From contig CAJNOL010000402.1 of the NCBI GenBank assembly GCA_905250125.1, forward strand, positions 4,223-68,222: a DNA stretch of 64,000 nucleotides. The letters run 5' to 3'. This DNA comes from Rotaria sordida (Eukaryota; Rotifera; Eurotatoria; Philodinida; Philodinidae). The position numbers and the translations under genes are program-made. Under the pieces are notes generated by a model, which searched no databases, had not been told where the DNA came from, and saw only the letters and a program-made list of their open reading frames with translations. Positions 8,051 through 17,164 of the stretch are shown here, in pieces (position 1 is the first letter of the stretch; every line of letters starts with the position of its first letter).

Positions 8051-9652
8051 TTAAAAGTCGTAGTACTTGGCGGGTATCCATGTTTTAATGCCAAAGTGTA
8101 TCCACATGGTTTTGGTATCGTCCATGCCTTCAACCTTTAGGTTGCGGCTGGTAACACCGGCTTCTAAACGCAGGCCATATACCGGGTTTATGATATACGA
8201 TGCCGTAAAATCAACGTACGTAAGGTTATTTTTTACGCCCTGTCCTACCCTGTTGCCATACTCGTTTGTGTGCGATGTATAGGGTTGATACAAATTACCG
8301 CCATAGTTAGTACCGGTACTGTCTGTACCAAAGCCAGCCAGCATAAGCTCTGCTTGAAACCACCAGCGGTTATAACGGTAGCGCAAAAAGCTAACACTCT
8401 CTGAGAAGTTCGCTCCCAACGGGTGTGCCAGCGGCTGGTTATAGTGGGCGTAGTTCTGTATGGTTTTAAAATGCGTATAACTATACGGCCTTACCCAGTT
8501 ATATTCCGTTTGAAAATTCAGGTTTTTTATGCCGAATAAATCGAAGCTTTTAAAGCCCAGCTGAATGCCTTGTTTGTTGGCCCACCAGCCGTCGCCCGAC
8601 TTTACTTCTTTCAACAGGAACTCATCCAGCATAATCTGTCCGTAGAGCACCTGGTTCTTAATAAAGTTGTACTTGATATTAAAACCAATGATAACATTAT
8701 CGGGTGATCCCAGCGTGTACTCAACCGGGCGGAAGAATATCAGTGGATTGAGGTAGTTAGCATCAAAGCCACGGTAGTTGCCCGAAGCACTGTCGCGGTT
8801 TTCCCATATTACACTCTCAAACAAGCCAATGGCAAGGCGTTTATGCGGAATGATATCAAAGTAATGCATTACCGCATTCTTCTTAGCATATACCTCGTTA
8901 GGGCCATTTACACTGCGCACATCCTGAAACTGGGCGTATAGTATAGAGTACTTAATGCGCCAAATGTTTGCCGTAAGCTTTAAGTATGGGTAGTTAAACG
9001 CGTTGTCTGATAACAGCAACGAGCGGTACCCATCACCAATAAAATTCTTGCCATGCCCTGCCTGTATATTCAAGTAGCGCGTAGGCGTGTACGATACATA
9101 CCCATTGGCAAAACCATAATCCCAACCGCCAACTTTAAAAGGCTTTGGGCGGCCCTGCCCCGGAACAACGGTATTGGTTGTAATCCAGTCTCCAAGGTAA
9201 CCGGGAAAGCGTGCCTGGTTCTCATAATAGGCGGTGTAGAAGGAAAACTTCTTGCCTATGTTGCCCGAAAATGCCGCGCCTTTAGTGGTTGAATAGCTAG
9301 TAATATCAGCCTTGGTGTCTTTACCAAAATCAAGGTCGATAATAGGGTCTAAATACAGTTGCCATATACCTGAATCAAGCTTAAGCAGATGGTCTGAAAA
9401 CAAAGCCCTGCCTACACGGCGGTGGGCAAACTCCCAATCGTAATCTTTAACCCCAACAGCAGAATCTATGGTAATAACCTGCTCTACATCGGCCTGCAAA
9501 TACGGGCGCATAGATGTGTGGAATACAGCTTTTTTACGGTTAAGGTACTTATCAAAAGTAGCGCTGTACTGGTTATCGGGAAATATATTTAGCTGCTGTG
9601 CCTGTGCTGTTGCAACAATACAAACCAGTGCTATGAGTATGAGTTTTTTCAT
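8051..9652 (-). CDS. RemB/Wzi-like outer membrane beta-barrel protein
   Basis: The ATG at 9652 gives a good signal peptide (MKKLILIALVCIVATAQAQ), so I prefer it to the frame start at 9670; the protein is then 533 residues. After the signal, the sequence alternates aromatic-rich strands typical of an outer membrane barrel and carries the motif GHGKNFIGDGYRSLLLSD near residue 220. That motif recurs in Bacteroidota proteins annotated as gliding protein RemB or Wzi-like capsule assembly proteins. It ends WIPAKYYDF, a C-terminal aromatic as in many barrels. Its stop is 13 bases from the dihydroorotase start, so it may head that transcript. Role in gliding or in capsule attachment cannot be separated from sequence alone. 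Confidence 0.7.
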   Translation of the reverse strand: MKKLILIALVCIVATAQAQQLNIFPDNQYSATFDKYLNRKKAVFHTSMRPYLQADVEQVITIDSAVGVKDYDWEFAHRRVGRALFSDHLLKLDSGIWQLYLDPIIDLDFGKDTKADITSYSTTKGAAFSGNIGKKFSFYTAYYENQARFPGYLGDWITTNTVVPGQGRPKPFKVGGWDYGFANGYVSYTPTRYLNIQAGHGKNFIGDGYRSLLLSDNAFNYPYLKLTANIWRIKYSILYAQFQDVRSVNGPNEVYAKKNAVMHYFDIIPHKRLAIGLFESVIWENRDSASGNYRGFDANYLNPLIFFRPVEYTLGSPDNVIIGFNIKYNFIKNQVLYGQIMLDEFLLKEVKSGDGWWANKQGIQLGFKSFDLFGIKNLNFQTEYNWVRPYSYTHFKTIQNYAHYNQPLAHPLGANFSESVSFLRYRYNRWWFQAELMLAGFGTDSTGTNYGGNLYQPYTSHTNEYGNRVGQGVKNNLTYVDFTASYIINPVYGLRLEAGVTSRNLKVEGMDDTKTMWIHFGIKTWIPAKYYDF

Positions 9653-9712
9653 GATAGATAACGGTTTCAAAAGTACGGCTTTTTAGTAATAGTGACGTAA
9701 TGGTTAAGTGGC

Positions 9713-9743
9713 TTGCTTTTTAGCTTATTAATAGTTAAACTTG
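9713..9743 (+). promoter_or_regulatory. Possible promoter close to the first lipoprotein gene
   Basis: TTG at 9713-9715, 20 bases of spacer, then TAAACTTG at 9736-9743 (one mismatch from TAnnTTTG). The GTG start lies only 4 bases later at 9748, so the message would be nearly leaderless or initiate from another site. Weak evidence. Confidence 0.25.
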
Positions 9744-9747
9744 TTAT

Positions 9748-10311
9748 GTGAAAAGACTGCTGCCTATAGTATTATCTGTTATTGTATTAAGTCTGACAAG
9801 CTGCGATACTGAAGAACAACAGTGTGTTAATCCCGGATTTATATTAGCGGGCGTACCTGCCGAAGCAACCTGTTCGGCTTCAGAACCCACTGATACCGCT
9901 GCTTATAGCTACCAACAAAACCTGTTCGACGATTATAAACTAAAGATAAATTACTCTCACCTGGAGGCACAAGCCGGTACACAGGTGCTTAATACCATTG
10001 AGCTTAGCAGCCCTACCAATGTTGAGTATGTAGCCGTTGCAGGGTCTGATAATGTTAAGCGCCTTGCACTAAATGATAGTATCTCGGCTACATCAAACTG
10101 GAAGGTTTATAATGCTTCAACCCCTGCCTTGTTTGTGCGCGATGAGCACGGCCCTTTGGCCAACAGCCTTGATGGTGATTGGTACGACAGCAAAGGCTAC
10201 ATAGGCATCAGGGTATTAAAAAACAGCCAGTATTATTACGGGTGGATAAAACTACAGGTGTTTGACAGCAACTTTATTTACATAACCGGTTGGTCTATTT
10301 ACCGCGATTAA
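9748..10311 (+). CDS. Lipoprotein of unknown function, paralog of the gene at 11074
   Basis: 187 residues starting at a GTG codon; no in-frame ATG lies nearby. The signal peptide ends LSLTSC (Cys 19), so it is a lipoprotein. The rest is beta-rich and has Cys residues soon after the lipobox. The C-terminal part contains GYIGIRV...YYYGWIKLQVF, which aligns with GYLAFRV...WYYGWIHLRA in the protein encoded at 11074-11628, so the two are diverged paralogs. First of three lipoprotein genes that follow each other with gaps of 1 and 2 bases (10312; 11072-11073), clearly an operon. I do not recognise a named domain. Confidence 0.75.
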   Translation: MKRLLPIVLSVIVLSLTSCDTEEQQCVNPGFILAGVPAEATCSASEPTDTAAYSYQQNLFDDYKLKINYSHLEAQAGTQVLNTIELSSPTNVEYVAVAGSDNVKRLALNDSISATSNWKVYNASTPALFVRDEHGPLANSLDGDWYDSKGYIGIRVLKNSQYYYGWIKLQVFDSNFIYITGWSIYRD

Positions 10312-10312
10312 T

Positions 10313-11071
10313 ATGAAGAAGATACTCCTATATCTTATTATACCTATGCTTGGCATGGCAGTTCTACCATCGTGCGACAATGATGATGATGACCAGCCAC
10401 AGCCTACTGCCGGTGATACTGTTTATACCGACGTTGCTTATACTACCGTGTACATAGACCAGCAAAAGAATGTCAAACGCTGCTACCAGTATAACAGCCA
10501 AAATCAACTGGCGGGTTTTACACGGTTTGATGCTGTTAGCGCCGATACGATGGGCCGCTTTGAGTTTGATGCTGATAGTGTACTAATGTATGTACGCTAC
10601 TATTGCCTTAACAACAATGGCTATGCTTATAAGTACGTTGGGTACGACGGGCTTGGCGTATATGTTGACTCCGTACTTTATACCTACGACAACGTAAACA
10701 GGCTGGTTTCTACCAATACCTACCTGGGCAATGGTGCTACCGGCTATCTCACGGATTACGAATGGGGCGGAAATCTAATGGAATCTTTCGATGTAAGGCA
10801 TATTGAATATACACCACACGCAATGCAGGTAGATATTTCGCAGATAAACAACTTTGGCTTTGACAATACGTTGACCGGTATTAACTCTGCAAACTGCCCC
10901 GCCAATTTATACATTCCACCAAGTGGTCCGGGTGGGCATACTCAGTATATTATAGGCTATGCTTATACGTTTGATAACCTTGACCGAGTGAGTTCCTTAT
11001 TTACCCGAATGGATTTTAGCACTGATACCATAAAAGGGTTCATGGAGCATTTTACCTACATAGTAGAATAA
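10313..11071 (+). CDS. Lipoprotein of unknown function, YD-repeat-like
   Basis: 252 residues with a lipoprotein signal peptide ending VLPSC (Cys 21) and then a poly-acidic linker (DNDDDDQ). The body has repeated elements of the form Y-x-YN/D-N-x-x-x-L/V (YQYNSQNQLAGFTRF, YTYDNVNRLVSTN, YTFDNLDRVSSL), reminiscent of the YD/RHS-like repeats seen in short Bacteroidota lipoproteins. It starts 1 base after the preceding stop and ends 2 bases before the next start. Surface or periplasmic location is inferred from the lipobox. No enzymatic motif is visible. Confidence 0.7.
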   Translation: MKKILLYLIIPMLGMAVLPSCDNDDDDQPQPTAGDTVYTDVAYTTVYIDQQKNVKRCYQYNSQNQLAGFTRFDAVSADTMGRFEFDADSVLMYVRYYCLNNNGYAYKYVGYDGLGVYVDSVLYTYDNVNRLVSTNTYLGNGATGYLTDYEWGGNLMESFDVRHIEYTPHAMQVDISQINNFGFDNTLTGINSANCPANLYIPPSGPGGHTQYIIGYAYTFDNLDRVSSLFTRMDFSTDTIKGFMEHFTYIVE

Positions 11072-11073
11072 CC

Positions 11074-11628
11074 ATGAAAAAGCTGCGGTCTATATTATTC
11101 CTTGCTCTTGGTATAGCTGCCTTTTATCCATCGTGTAAAAAGGGGCTTGATGAGGGCGGAAACGCAGTACCCCCTACCTCTATTACTATGGGTGTTATTG
11201 GTTCCGGGACTTGTAGTTATAGTCAAGATACTATACAATATGACAGTGACCAAGTTTTTACCCTGCAACTAAGCGAAAGGGATAGCCTTACAATTAAAGG
11301 CATTACTACCAACAACGGGTACAGCGTAATTGTTGTTATGACAGACAGTGTGCAATGTGTCTTTTATAGCGACATTAATTTACCGACAAGACTTCCGCTC
11401 AATTCTGTTATTACCAATAACTCAGGGTGGCAGCACTATTCTCCTTACGTAGTCCTTTCAGCATTTTTGAATGGTAGCCCTTTATTTGGTAATTGGAAAG
11501 ATGGGCAACCGGGCTACCTTGCTTTTAGGGTTCATAAAGCCGATAGCAACTGGTACTACGGCTGGATTCATCTACGGGCAAACGGAGTTAACGGCTTTAC
11601 CGTGTATAGCTGGTTTTTTTATCTTTAA
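11074..11628 (+). CDS. Lipoprotein of unknown function, paralog of the gene at 9748
   Basis: 184 residues with a lipoprotein signal ending FYPSC (Cys 21). The beta-rich body ends GYLAFRVHKADSNWYYGW, shared in pattern with the first gene of this operon. Last gene of the three-lipoprotein operon; its stop overlaps by 4 bases the stop region of the convergent TonB-dependent receptor gene (11625-11628), so there is no room for a separate terminator. Function unknown. The paired paralogs suggest a duplicated binding or surface module. Confidence 0.72.
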   Translation: MKKLRSILFLALGIAAFYPSCKKGLDEGGNAVPPTSITMGVIGSGTCSYSQDTIQYDSDQVFTLQLSERDSLTIKGITTNNGYSVIVVMTDSVQCVFYSDINLPTRLPLNSVITNNSGWQHYSPYVVLSAFLNGSPLFGNWKDGQPGYLAFRVHKADSNWYYGWIHLRANGVNGFTVYSWFFYL

Positions 11629-13949
11629 AACGTAAACGCCAAACCTAATGTTGGTAGTATAGGCAGCTGGTTAATGCGTTTGTAGTTAATACGGTCGAAG
11701 TAGAAAATGTTCTCGCGGTTGTAGGCGTTGGTACAGCTGATAACTGCATCCAGGGTCATCCTTTCGCTAAACATAAACTTGCGGCGCAGCGATACGTCTA
11801 ACCTGTGGTAGTAAGGCAAACGGCCCTGGTTAAGCTGTCCGTAGATTATACCTAAGTCGCCATTGGCACTGGTGTAGTTAGAGTTGATACCACTGTTAAG
11901 CGGTGGTTTTTCAAAAAAGCCTTGTGTTTGGGTAAACGGTAAGCCCGATCCGAAGTTCCAGCGTAAGTCGGCCTGCCATAGTTGTTGCTTGCCAAAGTTG
12001 TACGATATAACGGCGTTAACATTGTGGCGGCGATCAAAGATCGGCTTGTAGCTGTTCATACCGTCGTAACGATCAGTATACATCAACGAGTAAACCAGCC
12101 ATACATACAGGCGGCCTTTCTCGTATTTCAACGTAAAGTCAACACCTTTAGACGAGCCATTTTCAATAACAAAGTCTTTCTTCAAAAAGTCTGGCTTGTC
12201 GCTGTATTCAGGGGTATCATCAAATATTTTGTTGCGGTTGATGTTGGTAAGCTGGTTAAACTTAATGTAGTAACCCTCTACGTTTATACGGATGCTTGGG
12301 CCTGCATCAAACTCAAAACCCAAAATAGCGTGCGACGAGCGTTGCAAGCCATTCTTAACCTTTTTGCCGTCAAACTCATCAGGCAGGCTGGTAGGGCTTG
12401 ATAGGAAACCGTAGAACAGGTTAACCACATCACGGTCAGAGTTGGCGGCCATTAAATTTTGCGAGTATAAACCACCGGCAAACTTCATACGGAACCAATC
12501 GGCAATATTAACTTTGGCCGACAAGCGAGGCTCAGGGCTCAGCGCGCCAACCGATGCATAGTAATGCGCACGGAAGCTTGGTTCTAACACCAAACGCTCG
12601 TTAGCCAATACCAGGCGGGTTTTTACATACCCTGCCATTTCGGTAGTGTTATCGTTTTGTTTTATAGCGCGGTTTACAGCGTTGTAAAAGTCGAAGTTGG
12701 TGGCAAAACCAATAACCTCCAGTCCATATTTAATCTCGCTCTTTTTAAAGAATTGCTTAAAGCCAAGGCCTAAGTTAAAGCCGTTGATAGCGCTGCTGCG
12801 GGGCTTTTGGTCTTTCTCGCTAAGCGTAATTTTGTATTGAGAATAAGAAAAGTTACCCTCGAAAATTACCTGCGAGTTGTTTGGTACCAATACAAAGTTG
12901 CTACCTCCGCCCGATGTGTTCCAACGCAATTTAGAGCCGCCAGCATAATTTACCCCATCGGTAAAATGCATACCAAACAGGTTTATTTTGCTACCGTTGG
13001 CACCGTTGATAGAGAATTTACCGTACAAATCGGTAAAGCTAAAGGGCAGGCCTGCACTGTCGGCATAGGTATAAAATATAGGGGCTGTTTTATTTAAGTA
13101 AGCCGATTTTGCACTGAATAAAAACGACGAGCTGCTGCCACCGTCTTCACTTTGGCGCTTAATAGGCGTTTCTAGCAAAAGCTTAGAGGTAAAAGGGTTT
13201 ACCGATATCTTGCCCGAGAAATTCTTTTTGTTACCGTCTCGGGTGGTAATGTTCATTACAGACGAAATACGGCCACCAAACTCAGCGCCGAAACCTCCTG
13301 TGTACACATCGGCATTACGGATAATGTCGGCATCAAAAACAGAGAAAAAGCCTATGGAGTGGAATGGGTTGTAAACGATCATACCATCCAACAACGTTTT
13401 GTTTTGCACCGGAGAGCCACCGCGTATGTATAGCTGCCCACCTTGGTCGCCCGTAGAAACTACGCCCGGCAATACCTGCATGTATTGGGCAAGGTCGGCC
13501 TGGCCACCAACGGTAGGTATCTTGTTCATCTCCTTAGGGGTGATGCTTATCTCCGAAATTTTTGGGCGGGTCCTGTCGGCTTGTCTGTCGCCAACAATGT
13601 TTACCCCTTTAATGGTAATGCTCTTTTTCTCGGTATAAATATTTTGCGCCGTAATAGCATTGGCTTTTACGGTAATGTTTACAAAGGTGCTGTCGTAATC
13701 AAGGCCCTTGGCTGCTAACACGTAGCTGCCCGGAGGCACATTGGTAATACTGTAAAGGCCGTTTATATCGGTAGAAATACCTAAGGTGGTGCCTTTTAAA
13801 AACACGCCTACAAAAGGAGCAGGCTCACCTGTTTTTTTATCGTACACAAAACCGCGAACAGTTCCGTAAGTATTAGGTGTTTGGGCGTTAGCACTAAAAG
13901 TTGCCAGTCCCAATATAGCGGCTACCAGAGCCAGAATTCTAAATTTCAT
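11625..13949 (-). CDS. TonB-dependent receptor with carboxypeptidase-regulatory-like N-terminus
   Basis: About 774 residues. The ATG at 13949 (MKFRILALVAAILGLATFSANAQ) gives a signal peptide; the frame itself opens four codons earlier. After the signal comes a CarboxypepD_reg-like beta-sandwich (GTVRGFVYDKKTGEPAPF... NGLYSITNVPPG, about 30-110). Next is the plug domain with QVLPGV, LYIRGG, TLLDGM and FGGRISSVMNI (about 150-250), then a barrel to the C-terminal LGLAFTF with a terminal Phe. It should import a ligand through the outer membrane with TonB energy. No SusD partner is adjacent and the ligand cannot be read from sequence. Confidence 0.88.
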   Translation of the reverse strand: MKFRILALVAAILGLATFSANAQTPNTYGTVRGFVYDKKTGEPAPFVGVFLKGTTLGISTDINGLYSITNVPPGSYVLAAKGLDYDSTFVNITVKANAITAQNIYTEKKSITIKGVNIVGDRQADRTRPKISEISITPKEMNKIPTVGGQADLAQYMQVLPGVVSTGDQGGQLYIRGGSPVQNKTLLDGMIVYNPFHSIGFFSVFDADIIRNADVYTGGFGAEFGGRISSVMNITTRDGNKKNFSGKISVNPFTSKLLLETPIKRQSEDGGSSSSFLFSAKSAYLNKTAPIFYTYADSAGLPFSFTDLYGKFSINGANGSKINLFGMHFTDGVNYAGGSKLRWNTSGGGSNFVLVPNNSQVIFEGNFSYSQYKITLSEKDQKPRSSAINGFNLGLGFKQFFKKSEIKYGLEVIGFATNFDFYNAVNRAIKQNDNTTEMAGYVKTRLVLANERLVLEPSFRAHYYASVGALSPEPRLSAKVNIADWFRMKFAGGLYSQNLMAANSDRDVVNLFYGFLSSPTSLPDEFDGKKVKNGLQRSSHAILGFEFDAGPSIRINVEGYYIKFNQLTNINRNKIFDDTPEYSDKPDFLKKDFVIENGSSKGVDFTLKYEKGRLYVWLVYSLMYTDRYDGMNSYKPIFDRRHNVNAVISYNFGKQQLWQADLRWNFGSGLPFTQTQGFFEKPPLNSGINSNYTSANGDLGIIYGQLNQGRLPYYHRLDVSLRRKFMFSERMTLDAVISCTNAYNRENIFYFDRINYKRINQLPILPTLGLAFTF

Positions 13950-14040
13950 CCGTCTTACCAATAATAATAGTTAGCAAAAATAGGGTTTTAAGCCAAACGG
14001 CAGCATACAATTTTGGGCGGGTATCGGAAAATCAGGGTTA

Positions 14041-15339
14041 CTAATATTTCCCTCTATTATCCAGGTACTGTTGCCACATAAGCAAAAATTTTTCTGATGC
14101 CCTTTTGATAGGGTCTAAATCAACCCCTTCTTTTTGCAGCAGTTGCCAGTTGTCGTACATCATGCCGGGGTGAACAAGGCCTTTAATGTCAATGGGGTTG
14201 TAGGTGCTATCGGGATTAAGCTTATAGCAGCCTTTGCGCCCGTAGCGTGGGCGGTGGTGACTGGTCCACCCGTTAAAGTCGGTTTGGAAGCCTACGGAAA
14301 TATCGGTCAAATCTTGCAGGTTTAAGCCTTGCAGCGTTTTGGTAGAATCGCCAAATATGGTGGTCAGGTTATCAGCAATGTAGTTGTTCAGGGTTTTGTA
14401 GGTAAACGTATAGCTGTCGATAGAACGCTCGCAATAACAGGGCAGGCTATCCAGCTTGGCTTTATAGATTGCATCTGGCTTATACATAGCCATAGAAATA
14501 GGGAGGCTAACCAACCCTTTGCCTTTGTAAATGGCTAAAATATCTTGCGGAGGAATGCCACGTGGTTGGTTTTGCAGGGGTTTAAATCCATCGTGCGTAG
14601 ATAAAACAGGCAGGCCTTTGCTATTCATAAAGGTGATGGCATCGGTGCGGGTTTTATCGTTCATGTGGGTAACGTCAGTCATAATACCGGCGTTAGCCAT
14701 CCATAAAATAGTCTGGCGGCCTATGTCGGTTAATCCACGTTTACTCTCTTTGCGGAACACCCCTTTCAGGTTAAGTAAATGCTCTGCAAAACCGGGCATT
14801 ACTGCCGACGATCCTACTTCGTAATCTTTTAAATGCACCAGGGTGATAAACGCCACCCCTTTAGCTGCCCAAAAATTAGCATCGTCCTGGCTGTGTATCA
14901 GGTTGCGGCCCCCTTCTATAGAGTAGACAATAATGGTTTTGGTGGTGGTATGTACTAAGGTACGCACCTCTTGTGGCGAATGGGCAATGGCAAAATCGGC
15001 GCTGTTATCGGCTACAAATTTATCTATGTAGTCAATCTGCCTAAGTATCATCTTGCGGGCTTTGGCAGCACGTTTTGGCCCCTCGCGACCAATCAATCCT
15101 ACAACAAAAATGCGCGTGCCTTTATTGGCTTTCCAGTAGTTGGCGTAGTTCACATTTTTAAACATGTGCTTGTAGCGCAAACGTGGCGGATGGTCTTCAT
15201 CAAAAAACTTTAACCCCTTACCAAAAAAGCCATACGGCTCGCTAATGGTAGGGTGTATTTGTAAGTCCATATACTCATTAACCACCTGGGCTTGGGTGGA
15301 AAATGTAATCAGAAGAAATAGAAAAAGGAGGCGCTTCAT
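14041..15339 (-). CDS. Secreted/periplasmic dipeptidase, peptidase M19 (renal dipeptidase) family
   Basis: 432 residues with a signal peptide (MKRLLFLFLLITFSTQAQ). M19-type landmarks are in order: DLQIHPTISEP in place of the usual HxD metal motif, IVYSIEGGRNL (bridging Glu), ITLVHLKDYEVGSSA, GLTDIGRQTILWMANAG then DVTHMND (DxSH-like metal His), and STHDGFKPLQNQPRGI (second His/Arg region). Family members are zinc enzymes cleaving dipeptides, including D-amino-acid types. The first motif departs from HxD, so activity may differ from classical members. It is preceded by a 69-base gap to the terminator-bearing gene at 15409 and seems to be transcribed alone. Confidence 0.78.
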   Translation of the reverse strand: MKRLLFLFLLITFSTQAQVVNEYMDLQIHPTISEPYGFFGKGLKFFDEDHPPRLRYKHMFKNVNYANYWKANKGTRIFVVGLIGREGPKRAAKARKMILRQIDYIDKFVADNSADFAIAHSPQEVRTLVHTTTKTIIVYSIEGGRNLIHSQDDANFWAAKGVAFITLVHLKDYEVGSSAVMPGFAEHLLNLKGVFRKESKRGLTDIGRQTILWMANAGIMTDVTHMNDKTRTDAITFMNSKGLPVLSTHDGFKPLQNQPRGIPPQDILAIYKGKGLVSLPISMAMYKPDAIYKAKLDSLPCYCERSIDSYTFTYKTLNNYIADNLTTIFGDSTKTLQGLNLQDLTDISVGFQTDFNGWTSHHRPRYGRKGCYKLNPDSTYNPIDIKGLVHPGMMYDNWQLLQKEGVDLDPIKRASEKFLLMWQQYLDNRGKY

Positions 15340-15360
15340 TGAGTGGTAAAACTAAGTAAA

Positions 15361-15386
15361 AAAGGCGGACTGTATAGTCCGCCTTT
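15361..15386 (-). terminator. Terminator after the heme/copper-monooxygenase-like gene
   Basis: AAAGGCGGACT / AGTCCGCCTTT is a perfect 11-bp stem with a 4-base loop (15361-15386), with T/A-rich flanks. It lies 23 bases past the stop of the minus-strand gene ending at 15409. Confidence 0.8.
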
Positions 15387-15408
15387 AAAGTAGTTGCAAT
15401 AGTATTTA

Positions 15409-17058
15409 TTACTCGGTAATAACCAGTTTTTGTGTTACTGCTTTACCGCTAATGTTAGTTTGTACAAAGTAAATACCCGGAGCTAAGCTTTCGGTATCAA
15501 ATGTTTGAGTGTGGCTACCGCCTGCCTGGCTGCCTGCGAAAAGGTTTTTAACCTTAGCGCCTACGGTATTTATAATGTCAATTACTAAATCTTCGGCTTT
15601 ATCTAATGTGTAGTTGATAGACAATGTGCCTTTGCCCGGGTTAGGGAACAAATGTATTGGGTGCTTGGTAGCTGCGTTGGTAGATGGCAAATCGGTAATA
15701 GCATCGCCATTAATGTATTGAATGCCTACCACCATCATTTCATCGTTAGATGTTAAGCCCCAGTACACAGGGTCTGGACCGGCTGTGTTCTTGAATTTAG
15801 CTTCGTGTATAATACCGTCGCGCGGGTCAATTTCTAATAAGTCCTGGTCAGGGAAATACTCAAAAGTAACCTCTGGCCCCCAACGGTAGTAGCCTACCAT
15901 AAAGCCCTGCTCGTAGCTGTATTTACCTTCGTATATCTGGTTGCCACGGGTGCCATCGCTGTTACGCATGTAAACGTCGTAGTCGGTACCGTACTTATGG
16001 GTATGGGTATAAATATTCCATACTTTCCATTTGTTGGTGGCAAAAGGGTCAAGCTCTTCTACAGTAAAGGTGTGCTCCTGCCCGTCTTGCGGTATGGTAA
16101 TATCCAGGTTAGGGAACAGCAACACATTCATATAATGCTGGGCCGTTCCTTGTGGTTGGGTGTATACGTTTATGTATAAATCAACCCCAAGAATAGAGTC
16201 CTGGTTGGTGTTTTTAATGTGGAGGTTTAAGTCGATAAACGTACCGGCTTCCCAAAAGTATGCTGTGCCTGCCGGCAGGTCGTAATCCCATAAACCGGGG
16301 CCTGTAGCAATAGGGTTGCGGGTGTCAGAGTGCGAGCTTTGGGTAGTATCGCGTAAGCCTGCGCTGTACTGCGTTGATGTGCCCGGCATAAACTTATACA
16401 TTACAAAGTGGTGGGCCTGGGCAGGCATCAAACTAACAATTTTAGGTATTTCTGTATTGTTAGCAAACTGCATATCGTACTTAACAAAGAACTCGCTCTC
16501 TGTAGCCGGTGGAACAAACACTTTACCTAAGTAAATCTGTTGGCCCTGGCCTGCCGGAGGAGGATCGTGCTGGGCATATGTACCATCAATGCCACCATCG
16601 CGGTAGTAGGTGTTTATTAATGCGGTATCAACAACGTTGCCTGTTTGTGGCGCGCCATATAACACCCATTGGCGGATATATTCAAAATCTTTATCGGGCA
16701 GCGGGTTAGCGTTGTAAGGCATATAGTTGCCTTCGTCGGGCTGATTAAGTGCAAGGCCCGAGCTGGCTCCGTGCGATATTTTGCGCAATAAAAAGCTGCG
16801 GCCGGCATCGCCGGGGGCAACAAGCTTATTGCCTTTATCGGCAGCTTCGGGGTTAAGAGGCGTAATGTTTACCAGCGAAGCATAGACTGCCGATTCAGAC
16901 TGGGTAACATTAAAAGTAGGGGTAGAGCCGTTGTGGCAACCGGCGCCTCCGCAATTGGCTTGCAAAAGCTGGTGTACTACGGTGAACGAGTTTTGGCCGG
17001 CAGCCAGGAATGAGATTAGCATAGCCGCGGCTAAAAGACGAACATTTAGTCGTTTCAT
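15409..17058 (-). CDS. T9SS-secreted protein with CX4CH heme motif and copper type II monooxygenase-like domain
   Basis: 549 residues in three parts. A signal peptide (1-21) precedes a small cytochrome-c-like region with C36-GGAG-C41-H42, a CX4CH heme motif, and a possible axial Met in GNYMPYN (M113). Residues about 170-450 resemble the catalytic core of copper type II ascorbate-dependent monooxygenases (PHM/DBM): H216-H217 in AQAHHFVMY, H280 in DLNLHIKN, H352-T-H354 in YTHTHKYG, and M441/M442 in NDEMMVVG. These match the CuH and CuM ligand order of that family. Residues about 467-549 are a T9SS type A sorting domain (HLFPNPGKG ... GIYFVQ ... QKLVITE), so it is exported to the cell surface or medium. 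Substrate unknown. The domain assignment rests on motif order only. Confidence 0.75.
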   Translation of the reverse strand: MKRLNVRLLAAAMLISFLAAGQNSFTVVHQLLQANCGGAGCHNGSTPTFNVTQSESAVYASLVNITPLNPEAADKGNKLVAPGDAGRSFLLRKISHGASSGLALNQPDEGNYMPYNANPLPDKDFEYIRQWVLYGAPQTGNVVDTALINTYYRDGGIDGTYAQHDPPPAGQGQQIYLGKVFVPPATESEFFVKYDMQFANNTEIPKIVSLMPAQAHHFVMYKFMPGTSTQYSAGLRDTTQSSHSDTRNPIATGPGLWDYDLPAGTAYFWEAGTFIDLNLHIKNTNQDSILGVDLYINVYTQPQGTAQHYMNVLLFPNLDITIPQDGQEHTFTVEELDPFATNKWKVWNIYTHTHKYGTDYDVYMRNSDGTRGNQIYEGKYSYEQGFMVGYYRWGPEVTFEYFPDQDLLEIDPRDGIIHEAKFKNTAGPDPVYWGLTSNDEMMVVGIQYINGDAITDLPSTNAATKHPIHLFPNPGKGTLSINYTLDKAEDLVIDIINTVGAKVKNLFAGSQAGGSHTQTFDTESLAPGIYFVQTNISGKAVTQKLVITE

Positions 17059-17164
17059 TTTACTTGGTTTTTTAGGATGTGTTGATTAGGGCTGAAAAAT
17101 TAGGAAAAAATATTATGCAAGCATAACATTTTTTAAATTATTTTAGTCCGGAAATTAAAAAACC

